From UBA9547 sp043769845 (GTDB lineage: Bacteria > Bacteroidota > Bacteroidia > Cytophagales > UBA9547), in NCBI GenBank assembly GCA_043769845.1, contig JAYVIX010000060.1:1-6351 (forward strand): 6,351 bases of DNA. The letters are read 5' to 3'. Made by a program: the position numbers and the translations under genes. Under the pieces are notes generated by a model. That model was not told the DNA's origin. It was given only the letters and a program-made list of their open reading frames with translations, and ran no database searches. This document shows, piece after piece, positions 1-6,351 of this stretch. Numbering within the stretch: position 1 is the stretch's first letter; each line of letters opens with the position of its first letter.

Positions 1-1416
1 CGTAAGATCGAGAACGAAGATTACTTGAAATTGATGGCGAAACCTCTTAGCAGCATCCGTAAATACGATGTTTCTGAGGCCGATGCCAAAATGAGGGAAC
101 TCGAAAATCAGATCAAACAAGTAGATCATGATCTGAAGTTTCTGACCGATTTCTCCATCGCCTATTATCAAAGATTACTCGACAAATATGGAAAAGGGCG
201 CGAGCGTAAAACCGAGATTCGTCATTTCGATGCCATTGTAGCAAATGCCGTAGCAGCAGCAAATGAAAAATTATTCATAAATAGAAAAGAAGGATTCATC
301 GGTTTTGGACTCAAGAAAGACGAATACATCTGCGATTGTTCAGACATAGACGACATTGCCGTCTTCCTGAACGATGGCAAAATGCGAGTCGTAAAAATTG
401 CCGATAAAGTTTTTGTCGGCAAGGACATTTTGCACGCTGGTGTGTTCCGCAAAACGGATGAACGCATGGTGTACAACATGGTGTATGTAGACGGTAAGTC
501 GGGCAACACAATGGTAAAGCGTTTCCAGATTGGCGGCATCACGCGCGACAAGGAATACGATCTCACGATGGGAAATAAAGGTTCTAAAGTCTTGTATTTC
601 AGTGCCAATCCGAATGGAGAAGCCGAAATAATTAATGTTCAACTTACCCAAAGTGCAGCCGCACGTGTCAAGATTTTTGATTTTGATTTCAGCACCATCG
701 CTATCAAAGGTCGCGCCTCGCAAGGCAATATCATGACCAAATACACCATTCGTAAGGTGGCGTTCAAGTTGGCAGGAAAATCGACATTATCGGGCATCAA
801 AATCTGGTACAGCGATGCGATTGGTCGTTTGAATACGGACGAGAAAGGGAAACTACTGGGCAATTTCGAAGGAAGTGACAAAATCATTGTTTTCTACAAA
901 GAAGGTAGTTACGAGATCACAGGTTTTGAACTGACCAACCGCTACGAGCCAGATCAAGTGTTGCTAATCGAGAAGTTTGACATAGATAAAATCGTTTCAG
1001 TTATCCATTTTGATGGTAGCCAGAAGAACTTTTACTTGAAACGTTTCAAGATCGAGAATGTCGCGCCTAGTAAAAAGCATGTGATTATCAGCGATTCACC
1101 AAGTTCGAAATTAGTCATCGTTTCCACTAAAGCACAGCCACAGGTAGAAGTAGAATTCAAAAACAGTAAAGGAGTACTCGAAACCGTCATTAGCGATTTG
1201 GACATGTTAATAGATGTGAAAGGCTGGAAAGCATTAGGCAATAAATTATCGGCAAATAAGGTGGAAAAAGTGACCTTGCTTGGAAAAGACGAGGTGGTAG
1301 AAGAAGAAGCTACTCCAAGTTCAGAAGCAGATTCAACGGGCGAAAAGTTTGATGTAGGTACTACAATTGATCTCGATCCGAAGAAGACGGATGACGGGCA
1401 AATGGGATTGTTTTAA
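1..1416 (+). CDS. parC: DNA topoisomerase IV subunit A (ParC/GyrA family), C-terminal half, 5' truncated by window
   Basis: The reading frame is open from base 1 and shows 471 codons before TAA; no true start is visible, so the gene begins upstream. The first ~70 visible residues are the helical, charged tail of the breakage-reunion core (ending near KYGKGRERKTEI). The rest is the beta-pinwheel C-terminal domain, with blade-like repeats such as YNMVYVDGKSGNTMVKRF and DKEYDLTMGNKGSKVLYF, which I recognise as typical of Bacteroidota ParC. A degenerate GyrA-box-like segment, KGRASQG, lies at 706-726 in place of the gyrase QRRGGKG, which favours topoisomerase IV (decatenation and relaxation with ParE) over gyrase. 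The active-site tyrosine region is outside the window. The C-terminal ~40 residues are acidic and low in complexity and end in QMGLF. Family members run to roughly 850-900 residues, so about half is present. The main uncertainty is the parC versus gyrA label. Confidence 0.92.
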   Translation, partial: RKIENEDYLKLMAKPLSSIRKYDVSEADAKMRELENQIKQVDHDLKFLTDFSIAYYQRLLDKYGKGRERKTEIRHFDAIVANAVAAANEKLFINRKEGFIGFGLKKDEYICDCSDIDDIAVFLNDGKMRVVKIADKVFVGKDILHAGVFRKTDERMVYNMVYVDGKSGNTMVKRFQIGGITRDKEYDLTMGNKGSKVLYFSANPNGEAEIINVQLTQSAAARVKIFDFDFSTIAIKGRASQGNIMTKYTIRKVAFKLAGKSTLSGIKIWYSDAIGRLNTDEKGKLLGNFEGSDKIIVFYKEGSYEITGFELTNRYEPDQVLLIEKFDIDKIVSVIHFDGSQKNFYLKRFKIENVAPSKKHVIISDSPSSKLVIVSTKAQPQVEVEFKNSKGVLETVISDLDMLIDVKGWKALGNKLSANKVEKVTLLGKDEVVEEEATPSSEADSTGEKFDVGTTIDLDPKKTDDGQMGLF

Positions 1417-1429
1417 GTAGCAATTAAAT

Positions 1430-1615
1430 ATGTTAACAGTGATTTATAAAGGCAAAGGAATTCTTCTTTTGCCTATTTTATTTGTTTCACAAATAATAAC
1501 TGCTTTAGTTAAAGGTTCATTTAGGCGTTATTTGAATCTTTCTAGCGATTCAGATACTTTGCTTTTTCTAACTTTCAGTATAGGTAAAAAATTGATAAAT
1601 GAATTAACAAAATAA
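1430..1615 (+). CDS. Possible small membrane protein, 61 residues, unknown function
   Basis: An ATG ORF starts 13 bases after the topoisomerase stop on the same strand, so it could be co-transcribed with it. The protein opens with a short polar stretch (MLTVIYKGKG), then one hydrophobic segment at about residues 11-28 (ILLLPILFVSQIITALVK), then a basic patch (GSFRRY) and a second moderately hydrophobic stretch (LLFLTFSIGKKL). This would suit a small inner-membrane protein with one or two passes. From memory, the IYKGKGIL opening resembles short uncharacterised Bacteroidota membrane proteins that are usually longer (about 100 residues or more), so this copy may be shortened. No Shine-Dalgarno is visible, which is normal in this phylum. 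The stop is followed directly by the inverted repeat at 1616-1656, as expected for a real last gene. A chance ORF cannot be excluded. Confidence 0.42.
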   Translation: MLTVIYKGKGILLLPILFVSQIITALVKGSFRRYLNLSSDSDTLLFLTFSIGKKLINELTK

Positions 1616-1656
1616 GTCGAAAAGTTCCTTGACAACACCTCAAGAAACTTTTCGAC
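1616..1656. terminator. Inverted repeat between convergent genes, likely bidirectional terminator
   Basis: Arms at 1616-1632 (gtcgaaaagttccttga) and 1640-1656 (tcaagaaacttttcgac) pair over 17 positions with one mismatch around a 7-base loop (caacacc). The structure begins on the base after the stop of the 1430-1615 ORF and ends 6 bases before the stop of the convergent hydrolase gene. Read on the minus strand it is followed by a T-rich run (ttattttgtt), so it looks stronger as a terminator for the hydrolase than for the plus-strand genes, which have no T-tract after it. Confidence 0.72.
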
Positions 1657-1662
1657 AAAATG

Positions 1663-4203
1663 CTACTTCGTCACCACTTCAAAAACAAAAGTCTTCTGAT
1701 TCATTAAATTCAATGCTTTTTCAGTAACTGGAATTTCTGCCCCTTTTTGCCCTGCAATTGAAATAGGATAAACTTTCAAATTAGTTGAGTTATTTTTCAA
1801 TATAATTTTCCCCATTACAGACTGCGCTTGCAACACATATTCGCCTATTTCCTTCAATGAATTTCGGCTTTCGCTGTACTGCATCCCTTTGGTGCGCACT
1901 GGCGTGGTGACCACCAAATAGTAGTTTTTCGATTCGATCAAAGGCAAATTGTCTTTCGAAACGGCCATCACGGATGCCCAAGGATTTTTGAGGCTCACGG
2001 TCATGCTTGGAAACTCGAACGTACTGTCTTTCAAAGCTCCCACCACGCCCTGTACTTTGGGTGCGTTTATTTTGAAAATACCTTGTTTCTTGTTTAAGGT
2101 TAATTCGCCTGTTTCACTCGTGATGATTTGTTTAGTAGCATCAAAAAACTTCTTGAAATCTTCGGTACTAGAAATCGATTCTGTCGAAACCACTTGTTTG
2201 GCGACTTTGGTTACTAGTGGTAGAAAATCATTTTTGTCGATAAAATCGGAATAACTTGGTAGGCTAAATATTTGCTTATCCGTCACATTATCAGTGACTA
2301 ACGAAGCTGCTTCCTTCACATCGCCACGCAAAAACATAGGAGCCGCCACTACCCAATTGGCCAAATGTTCGGGCAAATTGTTGAACGCAAAAGCAAGCCT
2401 ACGATTCACACCAGTCGGTTCTGGATCCATACTGAAATGCAACATACCAGCCAAACCTTGCAAACGACCATAAGCCGCCAAATAAGGAATACCTTCCAAA
2501 CGATATTCGTTCGGGTAACAGACGTTGAACTCGGTAACGATGAGTGGTTTGCCTACCCATTTGTACTTGCTGATGTTGTTGATAGAACCTGTCGCATAGT
2601 TTTTCAGAATAGACGTATTGTTAAAAGGCGCGTATTCAATTCGATCCCAGTCGTTTTTGATTTTCCACACTTGCGGATGGTCCCAATAATCATTCGTAAG
2701 CATCAGTTCCATCATGGTGTTATCTTTCTGATAAGCCAAAATCGGGTTTGGGAAATTGCTTCCCGAAAGCAGGTATTTCACTCCAAGCGAGCGCATATAA
2801 TCGCTCATCGTTTTGTAATATTTCGTTTCTACATTCGAAAGAAATCTCATCGTAGCATCCATATCGCCAGAAGTGCCTGTTCTTCTTTTCATACTTGGCG
2901 AGATAAAAGTGGAATAATCTAGATCTAACGTTGCGAGCTTTTTTCCTTCGTTTTTCGGGTCAGCTTCGAATTGTTCAGTTAATATTTGTTTGTATTCAGG
3001 CGTAAGTATATCGCCTGAAAAGGTCAAATAGGCACTTGATTCGTTGATAAATTCGGAACCGACAATGGCTGGTTCGTCTTTCAAAGCCAATCCTGTATAC
3101 GGATTTTTATGCGTCAACAATTGTTTGATATATTCTTTCTGAAGTTGAATGAGGCGTTCGTCAAAATAGGCAACCTGTTTTCCTCCCAAATCTGGCGGCC
3201 GATTTGCCACTCCGTCCGTTTCCATAAAATCGCGATGAACAAGCAAATCGAGGTACACATAAATACCTTTTTTCTTTAATGCCGAAATCAAATAATCGAC
3301 TTTGTCCACACTTTGCTTCGATAGTTGAAGCGTGTTGTCGGCATTTCCAAAAATATTGGGTTTTGCCCAAGGCGCATCCATATGATGTAAACGAACCAAA
3401 TTGCAACCCATTTTGGACAGACGTAGAGCCAACGAATCAGCTTCTTTTTTACTCAAAAAGCATTTCTCGGCCACCAAACTTGCTCCCCAAAAACGAATAG
3501 GAGTACCATCTGCAAATAGAATTTTTTCGCCTTGTGCTTTCGCAAAACCATGTTTCCCAGCTGGTGCATCTAGTAGCGAAGACCAATCCGCATAATGGCT
3601 TCCCGACTTGGTTGTTTCGAGCGGAATGGTGTACCAAGAACCCCAGTCGGCTGGCCCTGTGGCTTTGGCCGCTTTCAGGTTTTCGCCTTTTTCGTTTTTG
3701 AAATACAATTCGATGTCGTCAAAAAAAGCTGTTCCTGCACAATTGGCCAAGGCTACTTGTACTTTCACTTTGAAACCATCTTCTGGCACATCGTACGTAT
3801 TTTCGTACAATTTCCAATCTTCAGTACCCACCGCATTGCCTACTGCGGGCGGATAACCACCTGCGATGGCTCCATTTTCGTCCAAAAACTCGACTGCGAT
3901 ACGAGCCGTTTCCCAAGCTTCATTTCCCCGAACCACATTTTGCGATTTCATCCAACCTTTGACTTCAACCACTATAGCACCCTTTGGTACACGAAGCAAT
4001 TGCTCGGCACCTGACCACGAAGGTTTTTCTTGGGATACTTTCAAGGAATAAGCTCCAGCTTTGGGCGATGCATTTTGTTCGCCTCCAAAATAATTCCATC
4101 CTTCGTTTTCTTGCTCAAAACCAGCGTTTTTTAGTTGGTTTTCTTGAGCAAAAGCATGGATTTGGATAAAAAATGGGAGGAGGAAAAGAAAGGTAGATTT
4201 CAT
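1663..4203 (-). CDS. Exported glycoside hydrolase, clan GH-A (GH5/cellulase-like), with N-terminal carbohydrate-binding-like domain
   Basis: This is an 846-residue protein. Residues 1-19 form a type I signal peptide (hydrophobic core FLFLLPFF, AFA before Q20), with no lipobox cysteine, so it should act in the periplasm or outside the cell. Residues ~21-170 look like a jelly-roll CBM4/9/22-type module (start LKNAGFEQENEGW, end FFDDIELYF). Residues ~220-600 look like a (beta/alpha)8 hydrolase: ADGTPIRFWGAS near 231-242, NLVRLHH (R271) as on strand 3 of GH5 enzymes, FINES with candidate acid/base E388, and IVTEFN with candidate nucleophile E558. The ~170-residue gap between the two glutamates is long for GH5 and includes a charged insert near 400-445. 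Residues ~690-846 are beta-rich, probably an accessory sandwich domain. No type IX secretion tail is obvious. The substrate is not readable; a beta-glycan is the family-level guess. No SusC/SusD gene is adjacent. The start is supported by the signal peptide and the A-rich leader. Confidence 0.88.
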   Translation of the reverse strand: MKSTFLFLLPFFIQIHAFAQENQLKNAGFEQENEGWNYFGGEQNASPKAGAYSLKVSQEKPSWSGAEQLLRVPKGAIVVEVKGWMKSQNVVRGNEAWETARIAVEFLDENGAIAGGYPPAVGNAVGTEDWKLYENTYDVPEDGFKVKVQVALANCAGTAFFDDIELYFKNEKGENLKAAKATGPADWGSWYTIPLETTKSGSHYADWSSLLDAPAGKHGFAKAQGEKILFADGTPIRFWGASLVAEKCFLSKKEADSLALRLSKMGCNLVRLHHMDAPWAKPNIFGNADNTLQLSKQSVDKVDYLISALKKKGIYVYLDLLVHRDFMETDGVANRPPDLGGKQVAYFDERLIQLQKEYIKQLLTHKNPYTGLALKDEPAIVGSEFINESSAYLTFSGDILTPEYKQILTEQFEADPKNEGKKLATLDLDYSTFISPSMKRRTGTSGDMDATMRFLSNVETKYYKTMSDYMRSLGVKYLLSGSNFPNPILAYQKDNTMMELMLTNDYWDHPQVWKIKNDWDRIEYAPFNNTSILKNYATGSINNISKYKWVGKPLIVTEFNVCYPNEYRLEGIPYLAAYGRLQGLAGMLHFSMDPEPTGVNRRLAFAFNNLPEHLANWVVAAPMFLRGDVKEAASLVTDNVTDKQIFSLPSYSDFIDKNDFLPLVTKVAKQVVSTESISSTEDFKKFFDATKQIITSETGELTLNKKQGIFKINAPKVQGVVGALKDSTFEFPSMTVSLKNPWASVMAVSKDNLPLIESKNYYLVVTTPVRTKGMQYSESRNSLKEIGEYVLQAQSVMGKIILKNNSTNLKVYPISIAGQKGAEIPVTEKALNLMNQKTFVFEVVTK

Positions 4204-4223
4204 TTTGTTATTTTTTCGAGGTC

Positions 4224-4237
4224 AATAAACGTTTATT
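4224..4237. promoter_or_regulatory. Perfect 14-bp palindrome, possible LacI-family operator for the hydrolase
   Basis: AATAAACGTTTATT is its own reverse complement. It ends 20 bases upstream of the hydrolase start codon (4203, minus strand). LacI/GalR-family operators are even palindromes with a central CG, often AAACGTTT, so the fit is good, and such regulators commonly control glycan-use genes. A weak promoter match on the minus strand (TTTG at 4279-4276, then TCCATTTT at 4256-4249, 19-base gap) would place the palindrome just after the transcription start, a repressing position. No LacI-type gene is in the window, and AT-rich palindromes do arise by chance. Confidence 0.42.
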
Positions 4238-4576
4238 TTAGAGATGTAAAAATGGAGAATTTGTGAGTAAAGATGCAAAAAAATAGAAAATTTCAAGCAC
4301 GTCATAAAGAATGCTTTTGAAATCACGTGAGTTCGAAAACAGAAACCTTCCTCAAAATCAACGACCTTTGCATATTTTTTCAACAAAATGAAAACCAGAT
4401 CATAAAAGACTTTCAACACATTATTTCTACTGAAGAGAATCATTCAATTTCTGATTCACACACTACAGCAACACAGTTTATTACAGGTGAATGGTGCCTA
4501 CACAAACACATCCAATCACAAAAACAACTATTCGAACATAAGCATTTACATCTGTGTAGAATATTTTTAAAAATTC

Positions 4577-4599
4577 TTGCCGTAAAAAAAATACGGCAA
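4577..4599. repeat. Perfect 8-bp inverted repeat with A7 loop upstream of the ATPase gene
   Basis: The arms TTGCCGTA (4577-4584) and TACGGCAA (4592-4599) are exact reverse complements separated by seven A. The repeat abuts the proposed -33 element at 4600-4603, so it could be an operator for the ATPase/TOPRIM pair. It could instead be a short hairpin. As a terminator it would only work leftward, where a T-rich run follows, but no minus-strand gene ends there. Confidence 0.5.
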
Positions 4600-4631
4600 T
4601 TTGAAATTAGAACTATTAAAACTTATCTTTC
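4600..4631 (+). promoter_or_regulatory. Candidate Bacteroidota-type promoter for the ATPase/TOPRIM pair
   Basis: TTTG at 4600-4603 matches the -33 element and TATCTTTC at 4624-4631 matches the -7 element TAnnTTTG except at the last base. The 20-base gap is within the range known for the primary sigma factor of this phylum. Transcription would start near 4637, leaving a leader of roughly 15 bases before the GTG at 4653. This is a pattern match in AT-rich DNA, so chance is a real possibility. Confidence 0.42.
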
Positions 4632-4652
4632 GCTAGAAATAAATAAGACACT

Positions 4653-5765
4653 GTGCTAGCAAAATTTTCAGTATCAAATTTTAAGGGCTTCAATACTGAG
4701 TTTGTTTTTAACTTACAAGAAACAAACGGCTATGCATTCAATTGTGAAAGCATTAAAAATGGCATCGTAAACAATGCTTTAGTATATGGACATAATGGAG
4801 TAGGAAAGTCAAATCTGGCACTTGCTATATTTGACATTATTGGACACTTAACGGATAAAGAGACAAATGAATTGGAGTATTCTAATTATTTAAATGCTCT
4901 TAATAATAATTCAGAAACAGCCCATTTTTATTATCAATTTTTATTTGATTCAAATAGAGTTGTTTATGAATATCAAAAGATAAATAACAAGACTATTGTA
5001 TCCGAAAAATTCTCAATAAATGAAATCGGATTTGCATCTATTGACAGAAGTAAAGGCAATTTTGCAACTGTGAATTTTAAAGGTGCAGAAGGACTTAAAA
5101 CGGAACTAGAAAACAAAAATTTATCACTTTTAAAATACATAAAAAACAATTCCATATTAGATAATAATATTGAAAATGAACTATTTGCAAAATTCTTCAA
5201 GTTTGTTGACGGTATGTTATTTTTTAGGTCACTACAAAAAAACATGTATTTAGGATTAGAAACAGGTAATCAAAGTTTGCAAGAATACATTATCCAAAAA
5301 GGAGAAGTAAAAAACTTTGAACATTTTCTAAACAAAGCAGGAGTTGAATGTAAATTAACTATTATCGAAGATTCTGATAAAAAATTACTTGCATTCGATA
5401 TTAATGGAAAAACAATTTCTTTTTTTAATATTGCTTCTCAAGGCACAAAGTCTCTTACACTATTTTATTTTTGGTTACTTCGAGTAAATGATTCAAAAGT
5501 CTCATTTCTATTTATTGATGAATTTGACGCTTTTTATCATCATGAATTGTCAGCATTAATCGTGGAAGAATTGAAAAAGACAGGAGTCCAATTTATTCTG
5601 ACAACACATAACACTTCCATAATTACAAATGATTTGTTGCGACCTGATTGCTATTTCCTTATGACTAAAAACGCCATACGTTCCTTGGCAAAAAGTACTT
5701 CTAAAGAATTGAGAGAAGCACATAATATCGAAAAAATGTACAAAGCTGGTTCATTCAATGTCTAA
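4653..5765 (+). CDS. ABC/AAA-type ATPase (AAA_15/AAA_21, OLD/SMC-like), putative defence ATPase
   Basis: This 370-residue protein starts at GTG; the MLAKFSVSNFKGF opening is the standard first strand of this family and fixes the start. Walker A is GHNGVGKS (residues 46-53, K52). The ABC signature-like ASQGTKSL is at 261-268, Walker B FLFIDEFD at 285-292 with D289 and E290, and the switch histidine is in TTHN (H319). Residues ~65-250 between the two nucleotide-binding halves are short and contain no long coiled coil, unlike SMC or RecN. The C-terminal HNIEKMYKAGSFNV matches the usual ending of stand-alone AAA_15/21 ATPases. It should dimerise with ATP and control a partner effector. The next gene starts inside its last codons, so the two are probably translationally coupled. 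By memory of families it is nearest to the ATPase of AbiL/RloA-, PARIS (AriA)- and OLD-like systems; the exact subfamily is not decided. Its DNA is clearly more AT-rich than that of the two large genes to its left. Confidence 0.88.
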   Translation: MLAKFSVSNFKGFNTEFVFNLQETNGYAFNCESIKNGIVNNALVYGHNGVGKSNLALAIFDIIGHLTDKETNELEYSNYLNALNNNSETAHFYYQFLFDSNRVVYEYQKINNKTIVSEKFSINEIGFASIDRSKGNFATVNFKGAEGLKTELENKNLSLLKYIKNNSILDNNIENELFAKFFKFVDGMLFFRSLQKNMYLGLETGNQSLQEYIIQKGEVKNFEHFLNKAGVECKLTIIEDSDKKLLAFDINGKTISFFNIASQGTKSLTLFYFWLLRVNDSKVSFLFIDEFDAFYHHELSALIVEELKKTGVQFILTTHNTSIITNDLLRPDCYFLMTKNAIRSLAKSTSKELREAHNIEKMYKAGSFNV

Positions 5766-6351
5766 TCATATTTTGTTCGTTTTTGAGGGTGAAAAAACTG
5801 AAAAACAAATTACTCAGAATCTAAAAAGATTTTTCATTAATGAAAATACAGTTTTGCTTTCTGCATTCTGTGCCGACATATATCAATTGCATAAACAAAT
5901 CTCATCAGATGAGGATTTAGATATATTTATGCTTCTGAAAGAAAAACTACAAAATTCCGAAGTACTCTCTAAGTACAATCGAGATGATTTCGCTGAGATT
6001 TACTTATTTTTTGACTACGATGGTCATGCCACATCTGCAAACGATGAGAAAATAGAAGAAATTCTTCACTTCTTTAATGAAGAAACTTCATCAGGCAAGC
6101 TATTTATTAGTTATCCTATGGTTGAAGCTTTAAAGCATTATTCCAATAAAATAGATTTTAAAGAATTAAAGATAAAGGCCAAAGAAAACATTGGCTACAA
6201 ACAAGTAGTTGGAAGAGAATCCCAGAATGAATTGCAACATATAAATAAATATACTATTGATATTTGGATTCAACTAATTGATTTACATCTAAAAAAGATG
6301 AACTACATAACTTATAATAGCTATGTGTTGCCTAAGGAATGTATTTCTCAA
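5758..6351 (+). CDS. TOPRIM-like protein, RloB/AbiLii-like, partner of the ATPase, 3' truncated by window
   Basis: The frame opens at ATG 5758, overlapping the ATPase stop by 8 bases, and runs 198 codons to the right edge without a stop. The start ILFVFEGEKTEKQI (residues 5-18) matches the first TOPRIM motif, a beta strand followed by a metal-binding glutamate (E10) in an EGxxTE context as in RloB-like proteins. IYLFFDYDGH (81-90) supplies the DxD pair (D86, D88). FISYPMVEALKHY (116-128) sits where RloB proteins have their conserved proline/glutamate segment (P120, E123). TOPRIM folds in this setting are metal-dependent nucleases, so the inferred role is the nucleic-acid-cutting effector controlled by the ATPase. 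A DUF4435 (AriB-like) protein is the main alternative. The C-terminal part and true length are unseen, and catalytic activity is inferred from motifs only. Confidence 0.75.
   Translation, partial: MSNHILFVFEGEKTEKQITQNLKRFFINENTVLLSAFCADIYQLHKQISSDEDLDIFMLLKEKLQNSEVLSKYNRDDFAEIYLFFDYDGHATSANDEKIEEILHFFNEETSSGKLFISYPMVEALKHYSNKIDFKELKIKAKENIGYKQVVGRESQNELQHINKYTIDIWIQLIDLHLKKMNYITYNSYVLPKECISQ

Larger units (their letters stand above)
4204..4652. other. Divergent intergenic region without a convincing gene
   Basis: This is the shared upstream region of the leftward hydrolase and the rightward ATPase gene. It holds the palindrome at 4224-4237, a perfect AT palindrome at 4563-4574 (ATTTTTAAAAAT), the inverted repeat at 4577-4599 and the promoter-like element at 4600-4631. 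Two open frames cross it, but neither has a recognisable protein character. I saw no tRNA, CRISPR array, transposon end or clear attachment site. From about 4324 to 4560 I see nothing specific. Confidence 0.6.

Noticed and set aside
25..27. TTG as start codon for the topoisomerase gene
   Set aside because: The frame is open to base 1 and the residues before it (KIENEDYL) continue the family sequence, so the gene is cut by the window rather than starting here.
2365..2922. 185-codon plus-strand open frame inside the hydrolase gene, plus another at 3595-4014
   Set aside because: Both are antisense shadows of a gene with clear signal peptide and catalytic motifs. Their proteins show no domain character.
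4249..4279. Minus-strand promoter for the hydrolase (TTTG, 19 bases, TCCATTTT)
   Set aside because: The -7 part matches only four of six fixed positions in AT-rich DNA. It is noted as context for the palindrome but not strong enough to list.
4222..4443. 73-codon minus-strand open frame upstream of the hydrolase
   Set aside because: It is low-complexity F/L/K-rich sequence expected from AT-rich DNA, it overlaps the palindrome, and no homology is recognised. A leader gene for the hydrolase is not supported.
4577..4599. The A7-loop inverted repeat as a rho-independent terminator
   Set aside because: The stem is only 8 bp, there is no T-tract on the plus side, and no minus-strand gene ends to its left. 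Its position beside the promoter suits an operator better.
4327..4659. 110-codon plus-strand open frame from GTG, overlapping the ATPase start by 7 bases
   Set aside because: Its protein is rich in H, Q, T and I with no recognisable domain. It runs through both inverted repeats and the promoter-like element, and the ATPase start is well supported by its family opening. It is most likely a chance frame.

Overview
The window looks like a piece of a Bacteroidota chromosome. The evidence is a ParC-type topoisomerase subunit with the sequence character of that phylum, AT-rich start regions without clear Shine-Dalgarno sites, and one candidate promoter of the Bacteroidota -33/-7 type (TTTG, then TAnnTTTG). 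I cannot name the genus.

Layout. Bases 1-1416 (+) are the 3' half of the topoisomerase IV subunit A gene, entering from outside the window. A possible small membrane-protein ORF follows 13 bases later (1430-1615, +). A long inverted repeat (1616-1656) begins directly after its stop and sits between it and a convergent gene. That gene (1663-4203, -) encodes an exported 846-residue glycoside hydrolase with a carbohydrate-binding-like N-terminal domain and a clan GH-A type catalytic domain. Its upstream region carries a perfect 14-bp palindrome with an AAACGTTT centre, as in LacI-family operators. The 449-base gap 4204-4652 has no convincing gene but holds that palindrome, a second inverted repeat and a promoter-like element facing right.

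From 4653 to the right edge lies a two-gene unit on the + strand: a 370-residue ABC/AAA-type ATPase (SMC/OLD/AAA_15-like) whose end overlaps by 8 bases the start of a second gene, cut by the window edge, with TOPRIM-like acidic motifs similar to RloB/AbiLii. The pairing of a stand-alone ATPase with a TOPRIM-like partner resembles anti-phage systems such as AbiL, PARIS and split OLD/Gabija-like modules. This is the most interesting part of the window. The unit is visibly more AT-rich than the topoisomerase and hydrolase genes, which fits acquisition by transfer.

The three blocks (topoisomerase plus small ORF, lone hydrolase, ATPase/TOPRIM pair) appear functionally unrelated: a housekeeping gene, a polysaccharide-use gene and a putative defence cassette side by side.
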